A stretch of DNA of 64,000 nt from Pomphorhynchus laevis. Its lineage: Eukaryota; Acanthocephala; Palaeacanthocephala; Echinorhynchida; Pomphorhynchidae. The position numbers and the translations under genes are program-made. Under the pieces are notes generated by a model, which did no database searches, was not told the DNA's origin, and saw nothing but the letters and a program-made list of their open reading frames with translations. This document shows, in pieces, positions 45,699 to 57,999 of this stretch. The stretch is from NCBI GenBank assembly GCA_012934845.2, contig WNNJ02003786.1, forward strand, positions 117,943 through 181,942, written 5' to 3'. Each line of letters starts with the position of its first letter. Position 1 is the stretch's first letter.

Positions 45699-47860
45699 AA
45701 AGTAATGCTGTCTTTATGAATTAAATTAATGAGGTTTTTTACACTTGTTGAAATAAACGCTAAATAATAAGATTTTGCTATTGTTTTCTTCGTTCAAAAT
45801 TATTACTTTGATGTCGCTCTGAAATTTGAATTCGATATCAAAATTAAATGTGTTGCTCAATAATTTGTTGCTTAGTAACTTTAAACTAACAAAATAATAA
45901 AGTTTTTAATATTTAACATGCATCATATTTCTAATAAATATTTATATAGTATCTAATATTTATATAATATTTTGAGTAATACTTTCACTTATAAAATGAT
46001 CTATATTGAACACATGGAAGGAAATTATAAGTTTCGATGAAATGAGTCGAATCTGCATTAAATCTTTTTGCCTTCCTAAATAATGTGTGTTGTCAAAAAC
46101 GATGTACAATACGATGAATGTTGCATCTAAGTAAATTGTTAAGTAACAACAACAATTTCTTGACAAGAAAAAACAAATAATATAAAAAATATTTCTTGTC
46201 TACCCCTGGTCCGGGTGTCGTGTTGTGGAAGCAGTGCACGAAGCAAACTAATCCAGGCATCTCGATCCTCGGCAACAGACCAGAAGTATCGTCCAGTTAC
46301 TCCAAAGCTGTTTTCGGCTAGTTTCAAGATTTGATCTCTCCACTGGTATCGAACTCTACTTTGATGTCTCTTTCCAGAGAGTCCAGACTGGAAAACCCTC
46401 CGAGGAAGGCGATTCCTAAAGTAATGCTATGTCTTTATGAATCAAATTAATGAGGTCTTTTACACTTGTTGAAATAAACGCTAAATAATAAGATTTTGCT
46501 ATTGTTTTCTTCGTTCAAAATTATTACTTTGATGTCGCTCTGAAATTTGAATTCGATATCAAAATTAAATGTGTTGCTCAATAATTTGTTGCTTAGTAAC
46601 TTTAAACTAACAAAATAATAAAGTTTTTAATATTTAACATGCATCATATTTCTAATAAATATTTATATAGTATCTAATATTTATATAATATTTTGAGTAA
46701 TACTTTCACTTATAAAATGATCTATATTGAACACATGGAAGGAAATTATAAGTTTCGATGAAATGAGTCGAATCTGCATTAAATCTTTTTGCCTTCCTAA
46801 ATAATGTGTGTTGTCAAAAACGATGTACAATACGATGAATGTTGCATCTAAGTAAATTGTTAAGTAACAACAACAATTTCTTGACAAGAAAAAACAAATA
46901 ATATAAAAAATATTTCTTGTCTACCACTGGTCCGGGTGTCGTGTTGTGGAAGCAGTGCACGAAGCAAACTAATCCAGGCATCTCGATCCTCGGCAACAGA
47001 CCAGAAGTATCGTCCAGTTACTCCAAAGCTGTTTTCGGCTAGTTTCAAGATTTGATCTCTCCACTGGTATCGAACTCTACTTTGATGTCTCTTTCCAGAG
47101 AGTCCAGACTGGAAAACCCTCCGAGGAAGGCGATTCCTAAAGTAATGCTATGTCTTTATGAATCAAATTAATGAGGTCTTTTACACTTGTTGAAATAAAC
47201 GCTAAATAATAAGATTTTGCTATTGTTTTCTTCGTTCAAAATTATTACTTTGATGTCGCTCTGAAATTTGAATTCGATATCAAAATTAAATGTGTTGCTC
47301 AATAATTTGTTGCTTAGTAACTTTAAACTAACAAAATAATAAAGTTTTTAATATTTAACATGCATCATATTTCTAATAAATATTTATATAGTATCTAATA
47401 TTTATATAATATTTTATGTAATACTTTCACTTATAAAATAAAATAAATTAAAAGCGTGGAAGGAAATTATAAGTTTCGATAAAATGAGTCGAATCTGCAT
47501 TGAATCTTTTTGCTTCCCTATATAATGTGTGTTGTCAAAAACGATGTACAATACGATGAATGTTGCATCTAAGTAAATTGTTAAATAACAACAACAATTT
47601 CTTGACAACAAAAAAAACAAATAATATAAAAAATATTTATTGTCAACCACTGGTCAAGGTGTCGGGTCGTGGAAGCAGTGCACGAAGCGAACTAATCCAG
47701 ACATCTTGATCCTCGGCGACAGACCAGAAGTCGCTTTCAGATACCCCAAGGCGGTTTTCGGCCAGTTTCTAGATTTGATCTCTCTACCGGTATCGAGGTC
47801 TACCTCGATGTCTTCCAGAAAGTCCGGCCTTGAAAACCCTCCGAGGAAGGCGATCATTTG
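45699..47860 (-). repeat. Three tandem copies of a LINE 3' end (721-bp unit)
   Basis: Units start at 45699, 46418 and 47139, each opening AAAGTAATGCTATGTC. Units 1 and 2 are nearly identical; unit 3 matches until about 47430, then diverges and runs on into the LINE RT at 47861. On the minus strand each unit encodes the C-terminal tail (SVAEDRDAWISLLRALLPQH) and a 3' untranslated region. Units 1 and 2 break at the same point (CGATTCCT, then AAAGTAATG), so they arose by tandem duplication, not separate insertions. Confidence 0.92.
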
Positions 47861-49118
47861 CCATCTTCAGAACGCGGCCTAGCAACCTCAGCTGACTTTC
47901 TTCGATGTGGAGAAACAGCGACTTTACTTCGTGTCCATCCTGGATGACCGAATTTCAAACCTTATCTCTAAGGCTAAGACCAACCATACCGCGAAAGAAC
48001 CTCATTTCGGTCTCCTGTATCCGAGATATTATCCTTTCGGTCATTACCCAAAGTTCATAACCATAGGTTAAGAAATGAAAAGAAAGCCTCGCCCGAAGAC
48101 TCAACTCTTGTTTCACCACAACACTCGTACAAAGAACGCATTGCCGCGTTAGCTGCACAAATCCGCTCTTAATCTCGTTGATGTTCCTGCCTAACTTAGA
48201 TAACAATACCCCAAGATACTTAAAATCCTCCACATCAGGCAAAACATTTTCCCAATCCGGATTGATATTGGCATCAGGATCCGAGACGAACACATAGAGA
48301 CAGTCTTGGAGGTACTAACCAACATCCCTGCCGCTTGTCATTCCATCGTGAATCGATCTAGTAGGCATTGTAAATCCTCAGGACAAGAAGCCAACAAAAT
48401 AACGTAATCTGCAAAAAGCAGAGATGGTATCTTGATGGTTCCGAACTGAATACCCACATCCGTCAGAGCAGCCCGTTTCAAAATTTTCAATGTAAACAAC
48501 GAAACTAGTGGAGACAAAGGACAACTCTGACGAAGCCTAATGCCTACTGGAAATGATTCAGACTTTCTACCTAGAACATGTACACAACTCATACTTTGTT
48601 CATACTGAGAAGCCACAGCTGCTCGAAGATAGTGTGATACTCCATACTCGCTTAGTACTTTCCACAACCTATCTCAAGAAACTCGGCCGTACGCCTTGTC
48701 CAAATTTACAAAACATGTAGACCGGTTGAGCGAACTCCCAAAACCGTTTAAGGATAGTTGAGAGAGTAAAGAGCTGATCCGTAGTTCCACGACCTGGACA
48801 AAAGCCGCATTGTTTTTCTTGCGACTGTACCTCAACTATAGTTCGTATCCTTAACTCAAGGATCCCAGCAAATAGATTACCAGTTAGGCTAAGAAGAGTG
48901 ATGCCTTGATAATTTAAACACACTCTTCGGTGACTTTTCTTTAAGATCGGTACCACCACCCCAGTTCGCCACTTACTAGGAACCTTTCCCATCTTCAATG
49001 CCACATTGAAGATCCGTGTTAGCCACTTCATGGCAACAGCGTCGAGAGCCTTTAGCGCTTCAAGTCGAATCTTGTCCACTCCAGAAGACTTGCCGTTACG
49101 AAGTTCATTAAGTAACAA
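47861..49118 (-). pseudogene. LINE reverse transcriptase, 5'-truncated
   Basis: Order on the minus strand: NGKSSGVDKIRLEALKALDA, LNYQGITLLSLTGNLFAG, KQCGFCPGRGTTDQLF, a broken motif A (VYMFCKFGQGVR), EYGVSHYLRAAVASQYEQS, GIRLRQSCPLSPL, and LLFADYVILLAS. The catalytic FADD is FADY, losing one Asp. Then EDFKYLGVLLSKLGRNINE, FLTYGYELWVMTERIISRI and GLSLRDKV. The wording is that of a LINE group common in fish and other animals. It starts within the RT fingers; no endonuclease is present. It is intronic, antisense to the LRR gene. Confidence 0.85.
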
Positions 49119-49360
49119 AATAATATATTTTTAATATCTAAAAAGTACTATTTTTTAATACTTATATAATAACTGTATGTTTAAACACTTAAAATATAGC
49201 GCTTTAATTTTTGCTTCAAATTTGTATTTAAATAATTTTGGGAATGTTTATATTAAAGAATAAAATAAGCTAAAATGTATGATATAAATTATAATAATAT
49301 AAAAGACAATTTTCCGATATGGGTTATTTCCAACTTTACAAATAACAAATTTTAATTTAG

Positions 49361-49432
49361 AAATTTATCGTTCAATTTAATTGCTGCAGTAAACACTGGT
49401 GATCTCTATAACATGATCGGCCTTCAAGATGT
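49361..49432 (+). CDS. LRR gene exon (LRR unit)
   Basis: 72 nt, acceptor ATTTAG, donor GTACGT. It encodes NLSFNLIAAVNTGDLYNMIG then LQD. The start fits NLSxNxI; the middle is less typical (GDLYN). The junctions give TTA (Leu) and GTG (Val). Confidence 0.85.
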
Positions 49433-50664
49433 GTACGTAGCTCGAGTTATTCTCTTCTGTTAGTTTTGTTACCATTTTGCATTTCGATTACATTTAATAT
49501 TTGATGAAATCACATTTATAACATTTTATACATATTTTTAATTATTTGTATATTAGAAATTATAAACGTATTTTAAACTTTACTGATACCTGACAGCAAT
49601 ATTTATTCGCCTCTTTGAAATTGTTAATAAAGATTTTTATAAAGATTACTAAAATTGATAATAGTCAAAAATGTAGTTGTCAATATTGTAATAATGTTGA
49701 CGACAATACCTCGTCCAGTTTTGAAAATAAATGTATTATTCTGAATTAAAAAGAGCTTTTAGCAATACTGGATTAAAAATGATGAATTATCCGATAAAAA
49801 TATTTCTTAACATTTGACACATTAAAATACATTTGTATATCCCTCCTTAAGACAAATTGCACATTTTACTGATGTTGTAAAATGTTTTTGTAATACCTTA
49901 TCTATATTGTTAGTTCACCAGCATGTGGAAACAACAAATTATAAATAAATATTATTTATTTTATAAATTATACATCATAATGTATAATGTGTAATTATTA
50001 TAATATTTAATTAACAGTTATACCTTATATATTATTTCATTAGAGTTTTCCACTTTTATTTTAAATAAAATTTTAAGTGATTAGTTATTTAAGATATAAG
50101 AAGTTAAAATGATTTTTTTTATCTGAATATGAAAATTTACTTAAATTGTTATTGAAGACTAAAATTAATAAGAAAAATTAATAATTTAGCCTGTTTTTTG
50201 TCTTAATTAACATATTAATTTAAAATCAATAATAAAATCAATAATCAATTTCTTGATTCGTACACTGCCTCCACTATCACTGGTGGACACGTGTATCTCT
50301 CTTCCGACACCCGTATCAGTGGTGGACAAGAAAAATCTTGTGTGCTTATTTCTAGTCAAGAAATTGTTGTGTTGTTGTAATACATATTGTGTTTTTGTTA
50401 ATAAGACATTTACTAAAATGAAATGTTATGAAATCGTAATGTAGGGAGAAAAAGTATCTCATATTATATAACATAACATTTATCAAATTTTGAAAAATAT
50501 TTTTATAGATAATTAAATCGTTTAATCAATGTTAAATCTTCTTTTTATTTATTGGTGTCAGTTTTACTTATTAATATATTCGTTTACTCAGTTTATTGCA
50601 AGTTTGAAGATGTAAACATGTTTAGATTTTCTCTTAAACTATTATGTTCTATTTGTTAAATCTG
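49433..50664. other. Intronic DNA with an inverted LINE 3' scrap
   Basis: Mostly AT-rich. At about 50300-50390 the + strand reads GACACCCGTATCAGTGG, TGGACAAGAAA, then TCAAGAAATTGTTG, a diverged copy of the 3' untranslated region of the LINE at 45699-47860, in opposite orientation. The stretch ends where segment A begins. Confidence 0.6.
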
Positions 50665-51082
50665 TTAGTTATTTAAGAGTTTGTAGAGTTAGGATTAGTG
50701 ATATATTCTGTAATTCACTTAAGAAATGAAACATTTTATCTTTAAATTTGATGGAATTTAACAAGCATAAATCTAGTGCCGTGATAAAATATCAGTAAAA
50801 TATAAAGGAGTTTTTTATCATCTCAGACAAAAACAATCGTTTAATTCTTTCGTATTAACATTTGCGTATTGTGTTATCCTAAAGGTTTTTTAACTTTCAT
50901 TATTTTAAGATCTAGCATATATCAGCTGGCAATGCCTTTTGGAACTGATACCTTTTACTATATTATTTGTACATTAATTTCTTTCAAAGTCTTTTCAGAA
51001 CTGCAATACTTGAACATATTTTTTCTCTTATATCGTTTGAGATAAATAATTGAAACATTGATACTTGAATTATATGTAATAG

Positions 51083-51154
51083 GCGATTATTTGGCAATCC
51101 AATTACCGACATTCCGTCCGACTTTCTGAGCTTATCATCCACGTTAAAATCAAT
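51083..51154 (+). CDS. LRR gene exon (LRR unit)
   Basis: 72 nt, acceptor TAATAG, donor GTGAGT. It encodes RLFGNPITDIPSDFLSLSST then LKS, a clear LRR (NxIxxIPxxF). The junctions give GTG (Val) and ATT (Ile). The left-arm copy at 14211-14282 differs only silently. Confidence 0.9.
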
Positions 51155-52675
51155 GTGAGTAAATTGGCTTGTCGTGAATTGAATTTATATCGAATGTAGG
51201 AATATAAAATTTCATTGATTATCACGAATATATTAGTCTCGTTTAGTACTGATAGATTAAATAGATACTCAATTAATCGCTATTTATATTATAAGACATT
51301 TAAAATAAACGATTTTAAATTATTAATGATCAATTCTACTGTGTTTTAGCAAAACATAGGTATAGATGTAATTTATTGCGGGGCGCGCTCTATAACATCT
51401 TTATTTTATATAATACTTCAAATTGTCAAAATCTAAAATCAATAGGACTACTAAAAATAGCTATGGATTTCAGTTTCTAAACCATATAGCATTAGTATGT
51501 ATGGATGCTTTCAATCATAGAATAAAAAATTATATACCATTAATAGTGCAGATATTAATTATTAATCAAATAAGACGTTGTTTAAAGCTATGTAACTGCA
51601 TTTCCTATTATATTTTACCAATAATATGCAAGTAGAATTCCTTCAATCATAATATGTTATAGAAAAGGATTTGCATCGTTGTATTTTTGATTGTAAGCTG
51701 ATTCGTTTTTTGTTTTTATCACACTGGATATGTAATCAGTGGGTTGAATACAAATGTGTAATTTCATGAATTAGGCTATAACACAAATATTCTTGCATAC
51801 TTTCATTTAATTTCATTGCATGGAAATGTGATTTTATCAAGGTAGCATTACCATATTTTATGGATGTATTTGGTCATAATAGATTTCATTCTTGAATTAT
51901 TTGACCACAATAATTTTATCTGGTATTTAATTTATTTACCTTGAAGTCAAAGAATGAGATTAAGCAACATGTTTACTCAAATAAGCTACTTTTTCTGTTT
52001 TAATAAACGATTTTTACTAACTTGATATTTATAAATAATAAAAACAATATTTAATTTACAAATCAAGATTTTTCCAGGTATGAACAAAAAGCTGACTAAC
52101 CATATAAATCAAATGGCCTGCATTTAAATATAATTAAATATACTTAAATATATTTTTATATAATTTAAAATATATTTAATAAATAATGAATTAAAATAGC
52201 AGTTAGATATCAAATTAATTACTAAATAATTAAGTCTAATAATAGATAAAAATGATATCTTGAGTGATTTATTAAGACATGTTTTTGTATTTTATGATTT
52301 CTCTCACGATAAACATTTTTGTGTTTGATTAAATTACACATTTCTTTAGTCTACAAATAATCCAAATTAGCAATGACGAGTCTTCAAATATTTCATCAAA
52401 AAATAAATTAAAATTATAAATTAATTTTTGTAAAAGGTCGATTCGTAATTGTAACTTAATTACAAATCGACCTTAGGAATGTTTTTGTTGATGTTGTTGC
52501 CTACTAGACATCGACAAGAACGTTTTTACTAAATATCAAGAGATATGAACGCAGCCTGCTGTTTTCTAAAAATCATCAATAACAGAACTGTTCCTTCATT
52601 TAATTTTGCTACTATATATGTTTCGCAGATTATTGTCAAATTGCCGAATATTTTTTCCTATTAATTTTATTTTAG

Positions 52676-52741
52676 TGCAATGACTTTAAAACATCGTCAA
52701 TGTTTTAATGCAAGCCGAATTTCTAATCAGATAGAAGAAAT
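52676..52741 (+). CDS. LRR gene exon (atypical unit)
   Basis: 66 nt, acceptor TTTTAG, donor GTAAGT. It encodes AMTLKHRQCFNASRISNQIE then E. The hydrophobic spacing is looser and the Asn ladder position is absent, so the LRR call rests on phase, size and position. The junctions give ATT and ATA (Ile). Confidence 0.68.
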
Positions 52742-54956
52742 GTAAGTTTGATTGATGGTGCATTTTAAAAATAAATTCATTTGATAAAAGCTGTCTCTTA
52801 TTTAACAAATTGTATTATCATTGTCCAAATACATAAAAATTTACAAAACATTAAATTAATATGAATATAGAAATGGACTTTAAATCTGAAATTTGAATTG
52901 TAGGTATTAAAACAATATAAAACATGAAATGAAATGTTAATTATTTCTTCGATTTGCTTGTTGATTAAAGTTAAACTAATAAATATCTTAATTACTTAAA
53001 TTATAGTTTTACTGGCAAAATACTTTTTTATTTACAATCTTTCAATAATTGAATATTATTTGTTCGCTATTTATTAACTTATTGCATACTTTATTGTATA
53101 AATGTTTGCCATTCGATACTAGATTTCAAAACTAAGGATCCTGCTGTAAATTTAACAATTACTAGTTTTATTGCGGTATATGCAAAGCAAAATAATTAAA
53201 TGGGCAAACCGTATCTATGTCGATACTGGCATCTAGTTTTCGACTGAATTATCAAATCTATAATTAGGAAACAACGACATTATTTTTGAATATCTTTTTA
53301 TTTTGGTGAATCTCTTTGGAATCCTTTAAACTGAAAAGGAATTGATTACTTATGTTTTCGTTAATTAATTTATTCAAAATAATTTCGACAAGTTAGTTAC
53401 ATTTAAAATTCAGATATTCATATTAATTTCGACAATTTCGTTACAGTAATTTGTCTAGCTATTTTAATATATCATCTAGTAACATAACTGGCATTGACAA
53501 GAATATGTCATGTTCGTCAATTTCTTCTAAATATTCAGAAATCGATTATTTGAGATTCATCTTGAGGTTGATGAAATTTATTTATTGAGCAAGATTTTGA
53601 TAAGTTACATTTAAAATACAGATATTCATAATATTTCCGAATATGCCTTGCTAATTAAATATATCGTCTAGGGACATTACTATAATTGCCACGAATAATT
53701 TATGTCAGCGAAATCTAAACATTAATTGTATAAATGTTTGCAATTCGAAACTGAATGTTTAAAAAAGCACAAGCTATAGTGTTCGGAACAGGAAAGCAAA
53801 ATAATTAAATGCGCAAACCGTATAGATGTCGATAATACTTTCTAATTTTCTATTGAATTATCAAATCTATGAATAGAAAATTGCAACAATTTAAAAAAGT
53901 TTTTAACTATATTTAATTTTTACAAACATTGATTTTATTTAAAAGTATTCATCTGCTTGCACTAAATCGCTTAACAAATATCATCTAATATTTTCTGTAA
54001 TATTTAATATTGTGTAATAATGTATTTTGTGTAATATCTAATTGTACTTATTTGAGATTTGTTTTGCGATTGATAAAACTCATTTGTTTAAAATAATTTC
54101 GACAATTTCGTTACAGTAATTTGTCTAGCTATTTTAATATATCACCTATAAACATAACTGGCATTGACAAGAATATGTCATGTTCGTCAATTTCTTCCAA
54201 ATATTTAAAATTGGATTATTTAAGATTCATCTTGAGGTTGATGAAATTTATTTATTAAAAATAATTTTGATAAGTTACATTTAAAATACAGATATTCATA
54301 TTATTTACAAATATGCCTTGCTAATTAAATATATCGTCTAGGGACATTACTTTAATTGCCACGAATAATTTATGTCAGCGAATTTTCTTCTAGATAATCT
54401 GAAATGTTCGTTTCTTTTCACGTGAAATGAACATAATAGATCTTAGTTATTGATATATTTGTTATTGTTTTAGAGGTATCTTTGTGAAATGTATAGTAAT
54501 TTCTATTTAATGTATTATAAAGCAATAAATATTAAGTGATACTTGTGATTTATTAATACGAAACAATTATATACTCTGATTGTTATTTTTAACTGTTATA
54601 GATTTTAATTATGCATATTTGACTCCTAAAATAATAATATAGAATAAATATTCACTAAGAATATTCTAAGTAACAGATATAATAGAGATGGTTGTCTTTA
54701 TCATCGCTGATTAAATGTGCAAAATATTTTATAAACAAAATTCTTTGGTAATAATTTAAACTTGAATTTTATTGAATGTAGAAAATTGAATAAAACGATT
54801 GAAGTTTAAATCTTTATGTAAAAGCAAAAGACAATTAAAGTCAATAAATTGTATTAATTAGTTTAGCTACTATAATTTTTAAATCAACAAATTGTTTTGA
54901 CTAAAAAACGTGAACGATTTTATTAATAAAATCTAATTTGATAATTTAAATTTTAG

Positions 54957-55019
54957 AAAGTTTTCTGGTTGTCAAATTAACATAAAGGACTATTTTGGCT
55001 TGGATAATTTGACTTATAT
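54957..55019 (+). CDS. LRR gene exon (LRR unit)
   Basis: 63 nt, acceptor TTTTAG, donor GTAAGT. It encodes KFSGCQINIKDYFGLDNLTY. Cys replaces Asn at the ladder position, a common LRR substitution. The junctions give ATA and ATA (Ile). Confidence 0.78.
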
Positions 55020-55400
55020 GTAAGTTTATGAAATCTTAAACAAATCAGTGTTACTTTTTACAAACGTTAACTTCTGTAAATGATTGCTAATGGGCATTTT
55101 TAATATATCCTTTATATTTTTGAATATCTTGTATACGAACACATATATATGTTCGTTGTTTGAAACACATGCCGTATAAAGTTTACAAAATGCTAATTCA
55201 CCAAAGTTGCAAAATTTTCTTTAAAATTAATAAAATCATAAACAAAGTTTGAATTTATTAAATTCGTTTTGATTTTAACTTCTTTAATAACTAAAATCCC
55301 TTTTTTTCTAAAGAATATATTTTATAGGCAAGATTGGTTTGTTTATTTTTATTATAGTTTAATATTCTGAGGTTGTAAAATGTTTTTGTTTTATAATTAG

Positions 55401-55466
55401 AGAATTGGAATCAACAGTGTTGACGGACTTCGATTTGCTTTATGGAACAACCGGAGCTTCTACTAT
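55401..55466 (+). CDS. LRR gene exon (atypical unit)
   Basis: 66 nt, acceptor ATTAG, donor GTGAGA. It encodes ELESTVLTDFDLLYGTTGAS then T. The fit to the LRR consensus is modest, but phase and splice sites match, and the only coding difference from the left arm is silent. The junctions give ATA and ATT (Ile). Confidence 0.68.
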
Positions 55467-56849
55467 GTGAGATACATTATTAAATCTTGTTATTTTTGCT
55501 TGTAATTTTAATGTTTTGTTTAACATTTACCTGGTGATCTTCTCATTAACACATTTATTAATCAATAAATTGATTTTTAATCATTATCGTTCAAAGTGCC
55601 GAAATTTATATATTGAATTCACAACTGCAGCCAAACAAAATTTATGAAAAAATTTAAATTGTCTTCAGTTTTATGTTATTGATATTATATTAGTGTAGTT
55701 TTTTATAAAAAGAACTTTTATCTCAGATATATTATGCTGAAACATTCGTCATTTTTAGTCTTTATTAAATTTCAAAATTATTCGCATGAAATTTATTAAC
55801 AAAATTTAAAAATAAACTGTAATTTTGATATTTTTTAATAATATTCCATTTCCAGATTAAAGTTATTTTTACAACTATTATATGAACAACCCTGACAATA
55901 TAGAGAAGGATAATTATTATATTGTATATATATCAAGCATTATTGCATATTGTTTGATTGAACTCCTTTGACTATTTGATTGCGCGAATAATTTGTGTCA
56001 TTTAAATATCAAATGTTAAAAGTCAAATTTTAATATAATTTTGCAGTCATTGCAACAATTGAACTTTTCGATGACACTGCACGTTGCTTTAATCCTATCT
56101 ATGAGCCAACAGAAATACGCTACATTTCAGTATAGGTGGACCTCATAAGTTACTGATACGATATTAACGTTTCACGTTTCGGTCCGTTTAAAGTTGGCTG
56201 ACGATCATTCGACTTGTTTGCTTTATTGAAATTAGATTTAATGAAACTTTCTCATTAACTTTGCAAATTTAATTGAAATCATTTCTGATTTCAAATTAAA
56301 TCGGCGTTGGTAGAAAAGGTGCTACCTTCAATTTGAAAACTTACTTATTTTTCTAATGATTACTATTGTCAAACTAGTCATCTATTATTATATTTAAAAT
56401 GATAACTACTAATTTTTTATGGAATGAATAATAATATTTTAATATAAAAGTTTGTAATACCATATTTCTTTGTGTCAATACTTGATTACGAGGTTGTAGT
56501 CGGGTAGGTTTGTAAAGTACTTTTTATACATTTTATTGCTTTTTAGTTAATATAATCGTAATGATTTTATGTTTCTAAAGAATATTTAAAGATTTATTCT
56601 TTTAATGTTCTTAGATAAGTGGATATTATGAAAGTTGGTGGCACGTAGAACAATTGTTATTTTTATTATATATAATTTGGAATATCTTATTTTTATAAAA
56701 TATTAATTGTTTCTCCTCTGTACCAAGATCGATACTGAGTTCAAATATTGCTTCCATGGATTTCCTTTACCGTGTTAAAGCTCCTTCCTTGACTCATCTG
56801 TAAATGATCACATTATCCGAAAATCTTTATTATATTTATTAAATTGTAG

Positions 56850-56921
56850 TTCACTTTCTGGCAACATTATCGAAGAATTGAATTTCGCTATATTTAAATC
56901 TATTCCCAACGTCCAGTATTT
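56850..56921 (+). CDS. LRR gene exon (LRR unit)
   Basis: 72 nt, acceptor TTGTAG, donor GTAAGT. It encodes SLSGNIIEELNFAIFKSIPN then VQY, a good LRR. It is the last confident exon. Its left-arm counterpart (7918-7990) carries a one-base insertion. It ends TT, so a following exon starting with A or G would restore Leu. Confidence 0.88.
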
Positions 56922-57750
56922 GTAAGTATAAATTACTCAAATATTTGTTTTTTTGAGTAGTAAATTTAAAAATGCTTTTTATAAGGACAAGCAACGTTTT
57001 TAATTAGTTTGAACTGAATTGTAAGCTTATATGTTTGCTAATCGTATCTATATAATTTAATATTACATAAAATATTATCTTGATTATATTTTGTATATTT
57101 TTATATAATTTAATATGTTAACTTGGCGTATAAAATGGTAACTTCTTCGTAATTCTTTTAGATAAAATCCCCTTATACGCATTTAAATAAATAAATCATG
57201 TGATGATGCAATAAGTAAGGAATTAAAGGGGACAAATATTTGATCATATAATAGCGTCCACAAAATCTTTACAGGATTGAGCGTTGAACATACAGATCAT
57301 ATGTAGTTAAAAAACAATTCTATGATTATCGATCATAATCATAAAACATGTTTTAGTATCATCTGATGGAATTTCTAAAGCACCCATATTCTTCAAAAAT
57401 TAAATTGTCCAACACCAGAATATTCCAAACTAAGTGTCCAACATATCAAGTAAAGTGTATCACTTCTTCCTGGTTAGCGTAACTTTAAACCGGGTTTCAC
57501 AGATTAATTCCTCTTGAAGACCTATAAGAATCCTCTATTAAACCTGTGATATGTTATTCTTGTAATAGAAATCTCAAGGATGATAGAGTTCACACAAAAT
57601 TCTAGTCGATACGAATAGTGAACAATGAAAATAATCCGTATTCAAAATGATTATTAAAAATAACATTCAAATATTGAGAGATAATGGTAAGCATACGGAC
57701 GATAAAAGCAATAACACAAAGCTTTAGTGCATTGTAAAGGGTGTCAATTA

Positions 57751-57779
57751 GTTCAAATCTAAGGAGCTAGATATTTTAC
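57751..57779. other. Junction joining outer edges of segments A and C
   Basis: Homology with the left outer edge of A (about 7091) stops at GGGTGTCAAT near 57750. Homology with the left outer edge of C (22715, inside the LTR) starts at ACTGTCGGTAAA near 57778. The intervening 25 or so bases match neither arm convincingly. Confidence 0.8.
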
Positions 57780-57999
57780 TGTCGGTAAAACTCTATTGAT
57801 TGTTAATTAACACTATGTTGCAGTAACGCTTTGATTTATTTGTATAAATGTTACACTCATTTTGCATGTGGACAGTTTTTTTGTAGCGAACAACAATTAA
57901 AAACTTTAAATCTTTATTTGCATTGTGATGAACGTAAATGCAACAAATGGCGACGGTTATTAATAAAACCCTTACTTACTTACTTAAATGGCGACGAGG

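Larger units (their letters stand above)
50665..57750. repeat. Inverted segmental duplication A, right arm
   Basis: Reverse complement of 7091-14695. It carries the last five recognised exons of the + strand LRR gene, all open and in phase, so it is likely the ancestral copy of the exons. It contains one half of the palindrome seen at 8640-9250. Confidence 0.92.

Noticed and set aside
46093-47048. Several short minus ORFs in the LINE tandem as separate genes
   Set aside because: They are alternative frames of the repeated LINE tail and untranslated region; only the frame with SVAEDRDAWISLLRAL continues the LINE protein.
56047-56130. Another LRR-phase exon after TTTTGCAG
   Set aside because: In the phase used by all LRR exons it meets TGA after four codons, and the left-arm copy differs by an indel in it.
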